The notes beneath the pieces are model-generated. The model was not told the DNA's origin and made no database searches. It saw only the letters and a program-made list of their open reading frames with translations. A DNA stretch of 64,000 nucleotides from Streptococcus moroccensis (GTDB lineage Bacteria > Bacillota > Bacilli > Lactobacillales > Streptococcaceae): NCBI RefSeq assembly GCF_030812835.1, contig NZ_JAUSTM010000002.1:1-64000 (forward strand), given 5' to 3'. A program made the position numbers and the translations under genes. Positions 7,607 to 16,608 of this stretch are shown here, piece by piece (within the stretch, counting starts at the first letter, position 1; each line of letters starts with the position of its first letter).

Positions 7607-8614
7607 ATGTCTTTTGACACTCAAAAAATACCCGGTATTCTTTTATGCCTTTTTATTGCCATACCTGCTTGGGTTTTAGGACAGGCTTTGCCCCTAATCG
7701 GTGCCCCCGTGTTTGCTATTTTATTAGGTATGGTTGTTGGTCATTTCCACACCAAGAGAGAGAAGACGCAGCAAGGCATTGCCTATACGTCTAAGATGAT
7801 ACTGCAACTAGCTGTAGTTCTTCTAGGGTTTGGTCTTAATTTAGGGCAGGTTGTGTCTGTTGGGTTGACCTCTTTGCCGATTATCCTTGCGACCATCTCC
7901 GTGGCTCTCATTGTTGCCTTTGTCTTGCAGAAGGCTTTTAAGCTAGAGGTCAACACTGCTACTTTAGTTGGTGTCGGTTCCTCGATTTGCGGAGGATCAG
8001 CCATTGCTGCAACAGCTCCTGTCATAGGAGCCAAGGATGAAGAGGTGGCCCAGAGCATCTCTGTCATCTTTCTCTTTAACATCCTTGCGGCTCTGCTATT
8101 TCCTACCCTGGGACAGATGCTTGGTCTGTCTCATGAGGGGTTTGCCCTTTTTGCCGGGACAGCTGTCAACGATACGTCATCAGTAACCGCGACCGCAACG
8201 GCCTGGGATGCTATACACCAGAGCCATACCCTGGATGGCGCGACCATCGTCAAACTGACGCGGACCTTAGCTATTATTCCTATCACGCTTGCCTTGTCCT
8301 GGTATAAGTCGTCAAAAGGTCTTGAGAATGGCGGAGCTTCCCAGTCAGGCTTCCGGCTTAAGAAAGTCTTTCCGACCTTTATTCTCTATTTCCTAGCGGC
8401 TTCTCTGATTACGACAGTAGTAGCGGCTTTCGGTGGTCAGACTGCTCTCTTTGGTCATCTCAAGACCCTTTCCAAACTTTTCATCGTCATGGCCATGTCA
8501 GGGATTGGTCTAAACACCAATCCCATTCGGTTGGTTAAGACAGGTGGCGCCATCTGTTGGTTAGCCATTACCCTGACTAGCTTAGCCATGCAAGCAGTGA
8601 TAGGCGTCTGGTAA
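7607..8614 (+). CDS. YeiH/YadS-type putative sulfate exporter family membrane protein
   Basis: A 335-residue polytopic membrane protein of the YeiH (UPF0324) family, annotated elsewhere as putative sulfate exporters; function is not firmly established. Typical features are the N-terminal block [21 protein letters not shown], the Gly-rich [20 protein letters not shown] (about residues 125-144), and [19 protein letters not shown]. Around ten hydrophobic segments are present. The start has an ideal AAAAAGGAGTAACC site. It is separated from its neighbours by terminators on both sides, so it is a single-gene unit. Confidence 0.85.
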   Translation: MSFDTQKIPGILLCLFIAIPAWVLGQALPLIGAPVFAILLGMVVGHFHTKREKTQQGIAYTSKMILQLAVVLLGFGLNLGQVVSVGLTSLPIILATISVALIVAFVLQKAFKLEVNTATLVGVGSSICGGSAIAATAPVIGAKDEEVAQSISVIFLFNILAALLFPTLGQMLGLSHEGFALFAGTAVNDTSSVTATATAWDAIHQSHTLDGATIVKLTRTLAIIPITLALSWYKSSKGLENGGASQSGFRLKKVFPTFILYFLAASLITTVVAAFGGQTALFGHLKTLSKLFIVMAMSGIGLNTNPIRLVKTGGAICWLAITLTSLAMQAVIGVW

Positions 8615-8668
8615 ATCGAATCCCTACAAATGAAATAACTGATCAAAGTAGGTAACTTCCCTGCTTAC

Positions 8669-8704
8669 AAATGCAAACTGTGGAAACACGGCTTGCATTT
8701 TTTT
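8669..8704 (+). terminator. Terminator after the YeiH-type gene
   Basis: AAATGCAA-a-CTGTG (8669-8682), a GAAA tetraloop, and CACGG-c-TTGCATTT (8687-8700), then TTTT. It is a long, well-formed stem interrupted by one mismatch and abuts the next promoter. Confidence 0.85.
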
Positions 8705-8706
8705 GG

Positions 8707-8712
8707 TATAAT
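8707..8712 (+). promoter_or_regulatory. Extended -10 of the cysteine-cluster gene
   Basis: TGGTATAAT with TATAAT at 8707-8712, 25 nt before the start codon; no clear -35. Confidence 0.5.
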
Positions 8713-8736
8713 AAAAAGTGAAGGAGATGAGAAGCT

Positions 8737-9234
8737 ATGCCTACTGACCAAATTGATATTGAACGCTACCATCAACTCGCCCTGCAAAAGCAAAAAGAAC
8801 ACCGGCTTTTTCTGGCTACTTTAAAACGTAAAGCACCTAAAAATTTGGATAAGATTGTCCAGGAGGTGCACACAGAAGTCTTTAGCGAGATTGATTGCAC
8901 CAAGTGCGCCAATTGTTGTCGAACGCTTGGTCCACTCTTTACAGAAGCAGATATTACACGGATTGCCAAGCATTTTCGCATGAAGCTACCAGTATTTGAA
9001 GAAGCTTTTTTAAAGACAGACGAAGATGGGGACAAGATTTTTCAAAGCATGCCCTGCCCGTTTCTAGGAGAGGATAATCTTTGTAGCATCTACGATGTGC
9101 GGCCCAAAGCCTGTCGGGAGTTTCCCCACACAGATCGTAAGAAAATTTATCAAATCAATAACCTGACCCTTAAAAATACCCTGTTCTGCCCAGCAGCCTA
9201 TCTCTTTGTTGAGAAGTTGCGGGAGAGGGTTTGA
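8737..9234 (+). CDS. YkgJ-family cysteine cluster protein
   Basis: A 165-residue cytoplasmic protein with the YkgJ-type cysteine cluster: CTKCANCCR near residue 50, CPFLGEDNLC and CSIYDVRPKACREFP near 108-130, and a last Cys in LFCPAAY. These cysteines are thought to bind a metal or Fe-S centre; the function is unknown. The ribosome site GAAGGAGATGAGAAGCT precedes the ATG. It is monocistronic, with an extended -10 promoter. Confidence 0.85.
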   Translation: MPTDQIDIERYHQLALQKQKEHRLFLATLKRKAPKNLDKIVQEVHTEVFSEIDCTKCANCCRTLGPLFTEADITRIAKHFRMKLPVFEEAFLKTDEDGDKIFQSMPCPFLGEDNLCSIYDVRPKACREFPHTDRKKIYQINNLTLKNTLFCPAAYLFVEKLRERV

Positions 9235-9473
9235 GGGTTAGTTCTTGGGAGTTATTGGATTTGTAATAGGTAAACACCAAGCTAAGCATTTAGCTAAATT
9301 AAGTCTGGGTCATTCTGTTAGGATTGCGTTTCTAAACTTTCAAAAGCTTCAAAGTGTTTCAGGCAAAATCTACCTGATATTACGAAGATTCTAAATCCTA
9401 TTTTAAAGTGATACGGTTAACATAAATGATGTTGTAAAGATGTTTACTAGTTCTCAATAATGTTAAATCCAAT
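9235..9473. other. Gene-free interval before the P-type ATPase promoter
   Basis: I see no coding potential, repeats or strong hairpins in these 239 bases. The 9474-9604 part that follows holds the promoter and attenuator-like leader of the ATPase gene. Confidence 0.5.
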
Positions 9474-9502
9474 TTGAAAATGGTTTCAAAATATGTTACA
9501 AT
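9474..9502 (+). promoter_or_regulatory. Promoter of the P-type ATPase leader
   Basis: TTGAAA (9474-9479), a 17-bp spacer, and TACAAT (9497-9502). The predicted transcript begins about 120 nt before the ATPase start codon. Confidence 0.75.
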
Positions 9503-9514
9503 AGATGAAATAGG

Positions 9515-9604
9515 AATTGGGAATGATTGTCTCCCTTGAAAGCAATTTCTAAACCGCATCATGCTAATGACATCTGCATGCTTTTTGGTGTGCAGATGTT
9601 TTTT
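9515..9604 (+). promoter_or_regulatory. Attenuator-like leader of the P-type ATPase gene
   Basis: The leader can form a stem GGAATTG/CAATTTC enclosing a GGGA/TCCC hairpin, then a strong intrinsic terminator (ACATCTGCA 9570-9578 with TGCAGATGT 9591-9599, then T6). CATGC at 9560-9564 can alternatively pair with GCATG (9576-9580), disrupting the terminator arm. Related streptococcal and lactococcal P-ATPases are preceded by yybP-ykoY Mn2+ riboswitches, which fits the context, but I cannot match the class consensus. Confidence 0.5.
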
Positions 9605-9625
9605 ATAACTTGAAAGGAGAAATGT

Positions 9626-12352
9626 ATGGAAAAAGTTTACCAGAAATCGAGTAAAGATGTTCTCAAGCATTACGAGACATCCGAAGAAGGCCTGAAACAG
9701 GAGGCGATAGCAGATCGCCAAAAAAAGTATGGGCTTAATGAGTTAGAACAATCTGAAAAGCGCTCGGCTCTTGAAATTTTATGGCATAATATCAATAATA
9801 TCATCGTCTACCTATTAGGTGCAGCGGTGATTCTGTCCCTCTTTATGGGAGAATGGGTAGAAGCTGCTGCTGTATTTGCTGCTCTCTTAATTGCTGTGTT
9901 AACAGGATTTTTCGTAGAGTTAAAGGCCCAGGGATCGGTTGAATCTCTCCAAAAAATGATTTTTACAACGACGAAAGTGATTCGAGATGGGGAGACGCAA
10001 GAAATTGATTCCAAGGACTTAGTTCCCGGTGATATTATCGTGCTAGAAGAAGGAGATGCTATTTCTGCAGATGGTAGACTCATAACTTCAAGTAATTTCG
10101 CTGTAATTGAATCTGCTTTGACAGGAGAATCTGAACCTGTTGACAAGGATGCCCAGGAAATTTTTGAAGAGGAGCAGTCTATCGGTGATCGACTTAACAT
10201 GGTCTTTTCTGGAACAGCTGTTGCCAGAGGGAATGCCAAGGCAGTTGTCACTGGAACAGGGATGAAAACCGAGGTTGGTCAGATTTCCTCTCTCATCGAC
10301 AAAAAAACGGCCAAGGATTCGCCTCTTGAAAAAGAACTTCACAAACTTGGTAAGGTCCTTATTGTCCTTGCCTTGGTTGCAGCTATCCTGGTTATTGTAG
10401 TTGGTCTAATCAATGGTCAAGATATGGCTCATATCCTGCATATTGCCATTATTTTGGCGATTGCAGCCATTCCTGAGGCCCTACCTGCTGTATCAACCAT
10501 TACCTTATCACGCGGAATGCGGATCATGTCTGAGCACAAGGCTTTAGTCAAGTCTTTATCAGCCGTAGAAACCCTGGGGTCAACAACTGTTATTGCGAGT
10601 GACAAAACGGGAACTTTAACTGAAAACCAAATGACAGTTGAGCGGATACGCTTGGCAGAAAATCGAAAGCTTGAAGTAAGCGGTCGAGGCTATGATCCAA
10701 TAGGTGACCTTACCGAGAACGGTGACAAAGTTTCGGTGACGCTCACAGAAATCTTAAACGGGGGTCAAGACGATGACGCTTTAGGCCAGTTTATTATCCA
10801 TGGTCTTCTGGCTTCGAACGCCCAGTTACGGCTTGCTGATGACCAATCGGATGATTCTGATCGAAAAGAGTATCAGATTATTGGGGATCCGACAGAAGGA
10901 TCTTTGGTGGTTTTAGCGGCCAAAAATGACTTGGATTATACAACTTTATCAGAAAATGGTTGGAAACGACTTGCTGAAATCCCTTTCAGTTCGGAACACA
11001 AATACATGGCTGTATTGGCGGAAACCCCATACGGTAAACGTATCGTTGTTAAGGGAGCACCAGATGTTCTCATCACTAATTTCATTCCAAAACATAAGCA
11101 AGATTATTGGTTGGACCAAAATGAGTCCCTAGCTTCTGAAGGAATGCGAGTCTTAGCAGTTGCTTCACTTAAAGTAGATGAAAAGACGGATCTAGCAGAA
11201 ACCTTTGAAAATAACTTTGACCAGTTTATGGGTGATTTTGTCATCGATGGTTTAGCTGGGATTATGGATCCGCCACGTGATGATGTTAAGGATTCTGTCG
11301 CAGAGACCCAGAATGCTGGTATTGCTGTTAAAATGATTACTGGTGACCATCCTAAAACGGCATCCGTTATTGCAGAACAAATTGGCATCAAAAATCATGA
11401 GAATACCATGACTGGACAAGAAATTGATAAACTGGTTGATCAAGCAGGTTTTGCCCAAAAGGTCAGAGAGACAGCTGTGTTTGCCCGTGTATCTCCAGAA
11501 AATAAACTTCAAATTGTGAAATCCTTGCAAGCAGAAGGGAATGTGGTGGCTATGACAGGAGACGGTGTCAATGACGCACCTGCCCTAAACGGAGCTGATA
11601 TTGGCGTGGCCATGGGAATTCGTGGGACAGAAGTCGCAAAGGAGACTGCCGCCATGATTTTGACGGATGATAAATTTTCGACCATTGTGTCAGCTGTTGA
11701 AATTGGACGTAATATCTTTGCTAATATTAAAAAGTATGTTATGTTCCTCTTCTCATGTAATATGATTGAGATTTTAGCTGTTCTCTTAACGATTATTTTC
11801 AGCCTACCAATGCCACTGCAAGCCTTACATATCCTCTACCTCAATTTGGTGATTGACATTGCGCCAGCTATGTCCTTGGCCTTTGAAGAAGCTGACGAGG
11901 ACATCATGAGTCAGCCTCCGCGTCGTGCTTCTGGAGGGTTAGTGAATAAGGCTTTCTTGGCTAGGATTATCATAAGTGGTGCTATTATAGCCCTAGCTAG
12001 TTTCATTATTTTTAGGCATGCTTATGCAAGAGAGGCGAGCCTTGAGTATGCACAAACTGCGACCTTTACCTTTATGGCCCTTGCTCAATTATTACAAATC
12101 TTTAATGTGAGAAATCCTAAAGGTTTTGGACTAAATGCCTCTTTCTTTAAAAATAAAGTTTTAGTTCTCTCGTTGATCTTGTCATTAGGATTACAGATGG
12201 CTGCAATCTATCTACCGTTTATGAATGCTATTCTTGGAACACATCCTTTGACAGGTGCAACATGGGGTTATATGGCAATTGGTTTACTCGTAACCACAGT
12301 TTTCGTTTACCTAGCAAATACGTTACTCAGGCGTTACCTTAAGGAAGACTAA
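9626..12352 (+). CDS. Cation-translocating P-type ATPase, Ca2+ (P2A/PMR1-like) type
   Basis: A 908-residue membrane ion pump. Actuator motif TGES (166-169), membrane motif PEALP (283-287), phosphorylation site DKTGTLT with Asp326, nucleotide-binding motif KGAPDVL, and hinge MTGDGVNDAPAL are all intact, followed by a six-helix C-terminal domain. The PEALP motif and overall length fit the Ca2+/Mn2+-exporting subgroup rather than heavy-metal pumps. In pneumococcus the related protein exports Ca2+. The start has GAAAGGAGAAATGT. A leader with its own terminator precedes it, so transcription is probably ion-responsive. Confidence 0.9.
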   Translation: MEKVYQKSSKDVLKHYETSEEGLKQEAIADRQKKYGLNELEQSEKRSALEILWHNINNIIVYLLGAAVILSLFMGEWVEAAAVFAALLIAVLTGFFVELKAQGSVESLQKMIFTTTKVIRDGETQEIDSKDLVPGDIIVLEEGDAISADGRLITSSNFAVIESALTGESEPVDKDAQEIFEEEQSIGDRLNMVFSGTAVARGNAKAVVTGTGMKTEVGQISSLIDKKTAKDSPLEKELHKLGKVLIVLALVAAILVIVVGLINGQDMAHILHIAIILAIAAIPEALPAVSTITLSRGMRIMSEHKALVKSLSAVETLGSTTVIASDKTGTLTENQMTVERIRLAENRKLEVSGRGYDPIGDLTENGDKVSVTLTEILNGGQDDDALGQFIIHGLLASNAQLRLADDQSDDSDRKEYQIIGDPTEGSLVVLAAKNDLDYTTLSENGWKRLAEIPFSSEHKYMAVLAETPYGKRIVVKGAPDVLITNFIPKHKQDYWLDQNESLASEGMRVLAVASLKVDEKTDLAETFENNFDQFMGDFVIDGLAGIMDPPRDDVKDSVAETQNAGIAVKMITGDHPKTASVIAEQIGIKNHENTMTGQEIDKLVDQAGFAQKVRETAVFARVSPENKLQIVKSLQAEGNVVAMTGDGVNDAPALNGADIGVAMGIRGTEVAKETAAMILTDDKFSTIVSAVEIGRNIFANIKKYVMFLFSCNMIEILAVLLTIIFSLPMPLQALHILYLNLVIDIAPAMSLAFEEADEDIMSQPPRRASGGLVNKAFLARIIISGAIIALASFIIFRHAYAREASLEYAQTATFTFMALAQLLQIFNVRNPKGFGLNASFFKNKVLVLSLILSLGLQMAAIYLPFMNAILGTHPLTGATWGYMAIGLLVTTVFVYLANTLLRRYLKED

Positions 12353-12476
12353 CGTTCACTGAAACTTAAATTTTGCCATGGCGATGTGTAGATTGGACTG
12401 CAATTTGTCAAATGACGTCAGCATGGTCTAAATTTGCTTTTTCAAAGATTTCATTTCAACCTAACTGGAGTTCCCT

Positions 12477-13544
12477 ATGGATAAACAACTACAACTTATC
12501 TTAAAAGTCTGCTTTTTGGCCATAACCTGTTATGTGGTCTATCTTCTCTCACCGTTATTGTCCCCGGTTATTAGTGTGGTCTTATGGATTGTAACGCCTC
12601 TGCTTATCGGTCTTTATGCTTTTTACATGTTTCGGCCCATTAAAATATTTTTGGAACAGAAAACGAATAATTCGACATTCGCCTTTATAGTGACCTTTCT
12701 CAGTCTTATTGTTTTGATTGGTGTGTTAGGTTGGGTAATCACGGATATTGTTGTGGTTCAGTTGGCTTCTTTAGCCAATTCAATGGATCCTGAGACCTTA
12801 AAAATTCCTTTTGAAGAAGAGCTCTCAGCTTTTGTGGATATTCAGGGGATTTTAGATAATATAAAAACTGAGATTCCGCAAAGTTTGTCCTCAATTTCAT
12901 CCAGTTTGAATTCACTGCTCAAAAGCGGGGCGACCTTTCTGACTCAAATTTTATTATTCCTCTTGACGGTGTTTTACCTGTTGAGAGATGAAGCATTGCT
13001 GAAAAAATTTTTTTACCAGATGACACAGGGAAAGAATGAAGTTATATACCGTAAGATGGTCAGAGATATGCATCAGACCCTCAAGGATTATATTTCAGGG
13101 AGAATGGTGACCTCTATTATTCTTGGAGCCTTAATGCTTCTCTTTTATGTGGTTTTCAAGGTTCCTAATCCGTTTTTACTTGCCGTCATCTCGCTTGTCA
13201 CTAATTTGATTTTATATATTGGACCATTTCTAGGAGCTATTCCAGCCTTGTTTATCGGTGCTACAGTGAGCAGCAAAATGGTGATTCAAATAGCGATTGC
13301 GACCATTGTGATTCAACAGATTGAGTCAAGCATTATCTCTCCTAAAATTATGGGAGATAAGCTTGATATTCATCCCTTTGTGGTCATGTTAACAGTCTTA
13401 ATCGGTTTGAACCTGTTTGGTATTGTCGGTGCCTTGTTTGCAACACCTATTTTCTTAATGATAAAAATTGTTTTTAACGGCTATAAAGAATTAAGACGCC
13501 AACATCGTCTAAATGATAACTCACAGATTGAGACAAAATTGTAA
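12477..13544 (+). CDS. AI-2E family transporter (YdbI/PerM-like permease)
   Basis: A 355-residue polytopic membrane protein of the AI-2E/UPF0118 family. Seven or eight hydrophobic segments are visible, with a hydrophilic region around residues 110-155 (SMDPETLKIPFEEELS through SLSSISSSLNSLLKSG) and the conserved C-terminal part VISLVTNLILYIGPFLGAIPA and IQQIESSIISPKIMG. Family members have been linked to autoinducer-2 export or Na+/H+ antiport, so the substrate is open. The start is preceded by CTGGAGTTCCCT. A bidirectional terminator separates it from the convergent gene. Confidence 0.85.
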   Translation: MDKQLQLILKVCFLAITCYVVYLLSPLLSPVISVVLWIVTPLLIGLYAFYMFRPIKIFLEQKTNNSTFAFIVTFLSLIVLIGVLGWVITDIVVVQLASLANSMDPETLKIPFEEELSAFVDIQGILDNIKTEIPQSLSSISSSLNSLLKSGATFLTQILLFLLTVFYLLRDEALLKKFFYQMTQGKNEVIYRKMVRDMHQTLKDYISGRMVTSIILGALMLLFYVVFKVPNPFLLAVISLVTNLILYIGPFLGAIPALFIGATVSSKMVIQIAIATIVIQQIESSIISPKIMGDKLDIHPFVVMLTVLIGLNLFGIVGALFATPIFLMIKIVFNGYKELRRQHRLNDNSQIETKL

Positions 13545-13556
13545 GCTTATTCATTT

Positions 13557-13595
13557 AAAAAACCTTAACACTTGAAAAAAGCGTTAAGGTTTTTT
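13557..13595. terminator. Bidirectional terminator between convergent genes
   Basis: AAAAAACCTTAAC (13557-13569) pairs with GTTAAGGTTTTTT (13583-13595). It serves the AI-2E gene on the plus strand and the flavin oxidoreductase on the minus strand. Confidence 0.9.
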
Positions 13596-13598
13596 CTT

Positions 13599-14564
13599 TT
13601 ATGCTTTAAAATCGACCATCAAGTCATCGATCACTTCTTGAACTGTACGGATGGCTTTAATTGGGGTGATACCTGTTCCGACAGATATGAAGCCTTCTTG
13701 GGAATTACCTTCGACCATGCCTTTCAACATGCCCATACCGCCGTTTTGGAGTTTGGCTAATTCTTCACGAGAAGCCCCGGCTTGATCGCGCTCCACGATT
13801 TGATGCGCCAAGTCTGTTGGAAGAGAACGGTAGTAGGCTGGAAGGGTACGGAAGAGCAGAAGGTCTTCTGCTGTGGCGTTAACAATCTTTTCTTTAACAG
13901 ATGGGTGTGCTGGACTTTCAACCGTTGGTAGGAAAACCGAGCCAGCAAAGGCCCCCTCAGCGCCCAAGGCAAAGACGGCACGCACACCGCGAACGTCGCC
14001 GATACCACCAGCTGCCATCACGGGGATAGATACCGCATCAACAATCATTGGTACGATGGAGAAAGTTCCGATCACTTTCTCTGGTACGGAACCGCCTTCA
14101 TCAAAGCCAGTAGCAACATAGATATCCACGCCAAAGGCTTCAGCAGCTTTGGCATCGGCTATCGATGGATTGCCAGGACGGTAGACGATTTTAATGTCAT
14201 TTTCTTTCAAGGGATTGAAAATACGTTCGTCCAAAATCCCATTAATCAAGACAACTGGAACTTTTTCTTCAAGGACGACTTGAAGGATTGGCCAAGTATA
14301 GGTTAAGTCATAATCAACAACGAGAGTCGAGGCAAACGGTTTGTCAGTCAAAGCTTTGACCTTTTGGATTTCACGGCGCATGCGCTCAGCGGTTTCTTGA
14401 GGGTCACGCGTGATGGTTGTTTGACCAGCATTTGGTCCGAGGATACCAAGCCCTCCAGCGTTGCTGACAGCAGCGACAAATTCTGCATTGGTTAACCAGG
14501 CCATTGGCCCCTGGATAATGGGGTATTGAATGCCGAGGATTTCGGTCACACGGGTTTTCATCAT
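13599..14564 (-). CDS. NAD(P)H-dependent flavin oxidoreductase (YrpB / nitronate monooxygenase family)
   Basis: A 321-residue FMN-binding TIM-barrel enzyme of the nitronate monooxygenase / FabK-like family. The N-terminus GIQYPIIQGPMAWLTNAEFV and the blocks AGGLGILGPNAG, PVMAAGGIGDVRG and ALGAEGAFAGSVFL match the phosphate- and flavin-binding loops of the family. Two ATGs in tandem (14564 and 14561) follow AAAAGGAGATAAACCC. It is not next to fatty-acid genes, so it is unlikely to be FabK itself. It is adjacent to, and co-directional with, an HxlR regulator gene. Confidence 0.85.
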   Translation of the reverse strand: MMKTRVTEILGIQYPIIQGPMAWLTNAEFVAAVSNAGGLGILGPNAGQTTITRDPQETAERMRREIQKVKALTDKPFASTLVVDYDLTYTWPILQVVLEEKVPVVLINGILDERIFNPLKENDIKIVYRPGNPSIADAKAAEAFGVDIYVATGFDEGGSVPEKVIGTFSIVPMIVDAVSIPVMAAGGIGDVRGVRAVFALGAEGAFAGSVFLPTVESPAHPSVKEKIVNATAEDLLLFRTLPAYYRSLPTDLAHQIVERDQAGASREELAKLQNGGMGMLKGMVEGNSQEGFISVGTGITPIKAIRTVQEVIDDLMVDFKA

Positions 14565-14639
14565 GGGTTTATCTCCTTTTCAAATGAATACCTTCATTAT
14601 AACAGGGAGACACTTTCTTGAGAAGACGGCAATTTTAAA

Positions 14640-14668
14640 AGACCTAGTACACTTTTGTGTACCTTAGG
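14640..14668 (-). terminator. Terminator overlapping the end of the HxlR gene
   Basis: On the minus strand, CCTA-(bulge AG)-GTACAC pairs with GTGTAC-TAGG around an AAAA loop and is followed by TCTTTT. The stop codon of the HxlR gene lies in the 5' arm. Confidence 0.55.
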
Positions 14669-15044
14669 CCTTGATGTGGTTTTTGTAGTTGCCATCTTTG
14701 GTGTGTTTTTCCCCGTATTCCACCATTAGTTCCAGAATGGGAAGTAAATCGCGCCCTTTTTCGGTCAATTGGTAATCGACTCTAGGAGGAACTTCTGGAT
14801 GGATGGTCTTCAGGATGAGGCCATCGGTATCCATTTCCTTGAGCTGCTTGGTGAGGGAACCTTGGGATAAGTTATTGAGGTGTTTTTGAATTTCGTTAAA
14901 GCGTTTGATGCCATCAGCCAAATAATCCAAAATCATTAATTTCCAGCGGCCGTCCATGACAGTCTGGGCATAGAGAAGGTGGAAGATGGGGGTTGGATTT
15001 TCTAAATCTTCTGGGCGAAACCCTTTCGGGCAGATTTTAGCCAT
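14664..15044 (-). CDS. HxlR-family transcriptional regulator
   Basis: A 126-residue winged-helix regulator of the HxlR family. The helix-turn-helix and wing are recognised in MDGRWKLMILDYLADGIKRF, LNNLSQGSLTKQLKEMDTDG and the wing VPPRVDYQLTEKGRDLLPIL. A single N-terminal cysteine (Cys5) is in the position that senses electrophiles or thiol stress in several HxlR members. It is transcribed divergently from an LLM-class flavin monooxygenase, which is its most likely target. The start follows GGAAAGGAAAATTTT. Confidence 0.9.
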   Translation of the reverse strand: MAKICPKGFRPEDLENPTPIFHLLYAQTVMDGRWKLMILDYLADGIKRFNEIQKHLNNLSQGSLTKQLKEMDTDGLILKTIHPEVPPRVDYQLTEKGRDLLPILELMVEYGEKHTKDGNYKNHIKA

Positions 15045-15153
15045 AAAATTTTCCTTTCCTTTCTTGTCAATAGAACCCTAAACAATCAAAAGCAACAGAA
15101 AAATGTACCTTGTCTCTTATTTTTGCCTTCTTTTAAGGGCGACAAAAGTCTGG

Positions 15154-15159
15154 TATACT
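15154..15159 (+). promoter_or_regulatory. Extended -10 of the LLM monooxygenase gene
   Basis: TGGTATACT places TATACT at 15154-15159, 33 nt before the chosen start. The region is shared with the divergent HxlR gene. Confidence 0.5.
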
Positions 15160-15192
15160 CATTCTATCATAAAAATGAAAAAGGATAAACGA

Positions 15193-16521
15193 ATGACTAC
15201 AAACCAAAATCAAATGAAAATTGTCCTCCAAATGGTCTCAGGCTATGGGGGTGAGTTCAAAACCTGGCGCCTGCCAGAAGCAAAAGCAGATGCTTACACA
15301 GATATGGATTTATACGTTGAAATGGCCCAATTAGCTGAAAAAGGGAAACTTCATGCCCTCTTTATGGCGGATACACCTGCGCTGGTCAACAACATCGGAG
15401 TCGATACGCCTATGCACTCTATGGATCCGCTCATTGCCATGACCTCTGTGGCGCGTGCGACCAAGCATATTGGGTTAGTTGGGACTTTTTCAACCACCTT
15501 TAATGAGCCTTATAACCTAGCTCGTCATTTAAAAACCCTTGATGTTATCAGTCACGGACGAGTTGGCTGGAACACAGTGACGACTTCGACAGGAGCGACA
15601 GCCGATAACTTTGGTACCCATATCGCAACTCGTCAAGAGCGCTATGGTCGAGCGCATGAAGTGATCGAAGCGGTGCAATCTCTCTGGGGGTCTTGGGGAG
15701 AAAACGCCTATATCCATAATAAGGAGACTGGGCAGTTTGCTGACTTGGGTCAGATTAAGCCCGTTAACTATCGCGGCGAGTATGTCAAAACATCAGGTCC
15801 CCTTCCAATTCCGCCATCCGAACAAGGCCAACCCGTTCTTTTTCAAGCTGGACCTAGTGGCGAAGGTGTTGAGTTAGCTGGGCGCTTTGCGTCAGGAGTT
15901 TATGCTAATCCCTTTACTATCGAAGAATCTCGGGAATACCGTGACATCCTGAGAGATGCTGCTGTTCGCCATGGTCGTGAAGCAGATGAGATTAATGTCT
16001 TTACAGGTTTTATGTTTACCATTGCAGATACGAAGGAAGAAGCTCTTGCCCGTCGGCGCCAGGTCATGGCCTTCGACCCAGAAGAGACTAGTCAACGCTT
16101 ACGCTACCTCTCAGCCATGGTCGGGCTTAATTTGACCAGTCTTGATATTGACAAGCCATTGCCAGAAGGAGTGCGCCGTATGCTGCAAGCCAATTGGCAA
16201 GATCCCCGTTCGCCACGAGCTGTAGAATTGCTCCAAGAAGGCTATTCTCCGCTGGACACTTTAGCCATGGGTGTCATCAATTACCATCCTGTGGTGGTTG
16301 GAACTGCTACGGATGTTGCTGACTTCTTGCAAGAATGGTTTGAATCAGGGGCCACAGATGGTTTTTCAATCGTCCCTGATTTGGCCCATGATGGGGTTAA
16401 ACGCTTTGTTGAAGAAGTAGTCCCAATCCTACAAGAACGTGGCATTTTCCATAAAGACTATGAAGGCACAACGCTTCGAGAGAATCTCGGCCTGCCCTAT
16501 CAATACGGTCTTAGAAAATAA
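15193..16521 (+). CDS. LLM-class flavin-dependent monooxygenase (NtaA/SnaA/DszA type)
   Basis: A 442-residue luciferase-like TIM-barrel oxidoreductase. Its size and motifs (AQLAEKGKLHALFMADTPAL, TFSTTFNEPYNLARHLKTLD, SHGRVGWNTVTTSTGATADN, PVLFQAGPSGEGVELAGRFA) place it in the NtaA/SnaA/DszA group, which uses reduced FMN from a partner reductase. The start at 15193 fits the extended -10 and the AAAAAGGATAAACG site; the open frame extends upstream to 15103 but that part precedes the promoter. Divergent from the HxlR regulator. Substrate unknown. The remnant of a second, related gene lies at 21611-21715. Confidence 0.88.
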   Translation: MTTNQNQMKIVLQMVSGYGGEFKTWRLPEAKADAYTDMDLYVEMAQLAEKGKLHALFMADTPALVNNIGVDTPMHSMDPLIAMTSVARATKHIGLVGTFSTTFNEPYNLARHLKTLDVISHGRVGWNTVTTSTGATADNFGTHIATRQERYGRAHEVIEAVQSLWGSWGENAYIHNKETGQFADLGQIKPVNYRGEYVKTSGPLPIPPSEQGQPVLFQAGPSGEGVELAGRFASGVYANPFTIEESREYRDILRDAAVRHGREADEINVFTGFMFTIADTKEEALARRRQVMAFDPEETSQRLRYLSAMVGLNLTSLDIDKPLPEGVRRMLQANWQDPRSPRAVELLQEGYSPLDTLAMGVINYHPVVVGTATDVADFLQEWFESGATDGFSIVPDLAHDGVKRFVEEVVPILQERGIFHKDYEGTTLRENLGLPYQYGLRK

Positions 16522-16608
16522 TGGAGTCTCCACCGCCTGCTGTATGGCAAGTGGTTTTCTATCTTTACTGTGTTATAATGGACTAAGACGATACCAAGGA
16601 GGTCAGCT

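Noticed and set aside
9398..9721. Leftward open frame of 107 codons upstream of the P-type ATPase
   Set aside because: It lies over the ATPase promoter, leader terminator and first codons; no ribosome site and composition unlike a protein.
9808..10251. Leftward 147-codon frame inside the P-type ATPase gene
   Set aside because: Shadow of the conserved actuator region; low-complexity Ser/Ala/Thr composition.
13599..14564. FabK (enoyl-ACP reductase) as the identity of the flavin oxidoreductase
   Set aside because: No fatty-acid genes are nearby and the family contains many nitronate monooxygenase-like members; the general name is safer.
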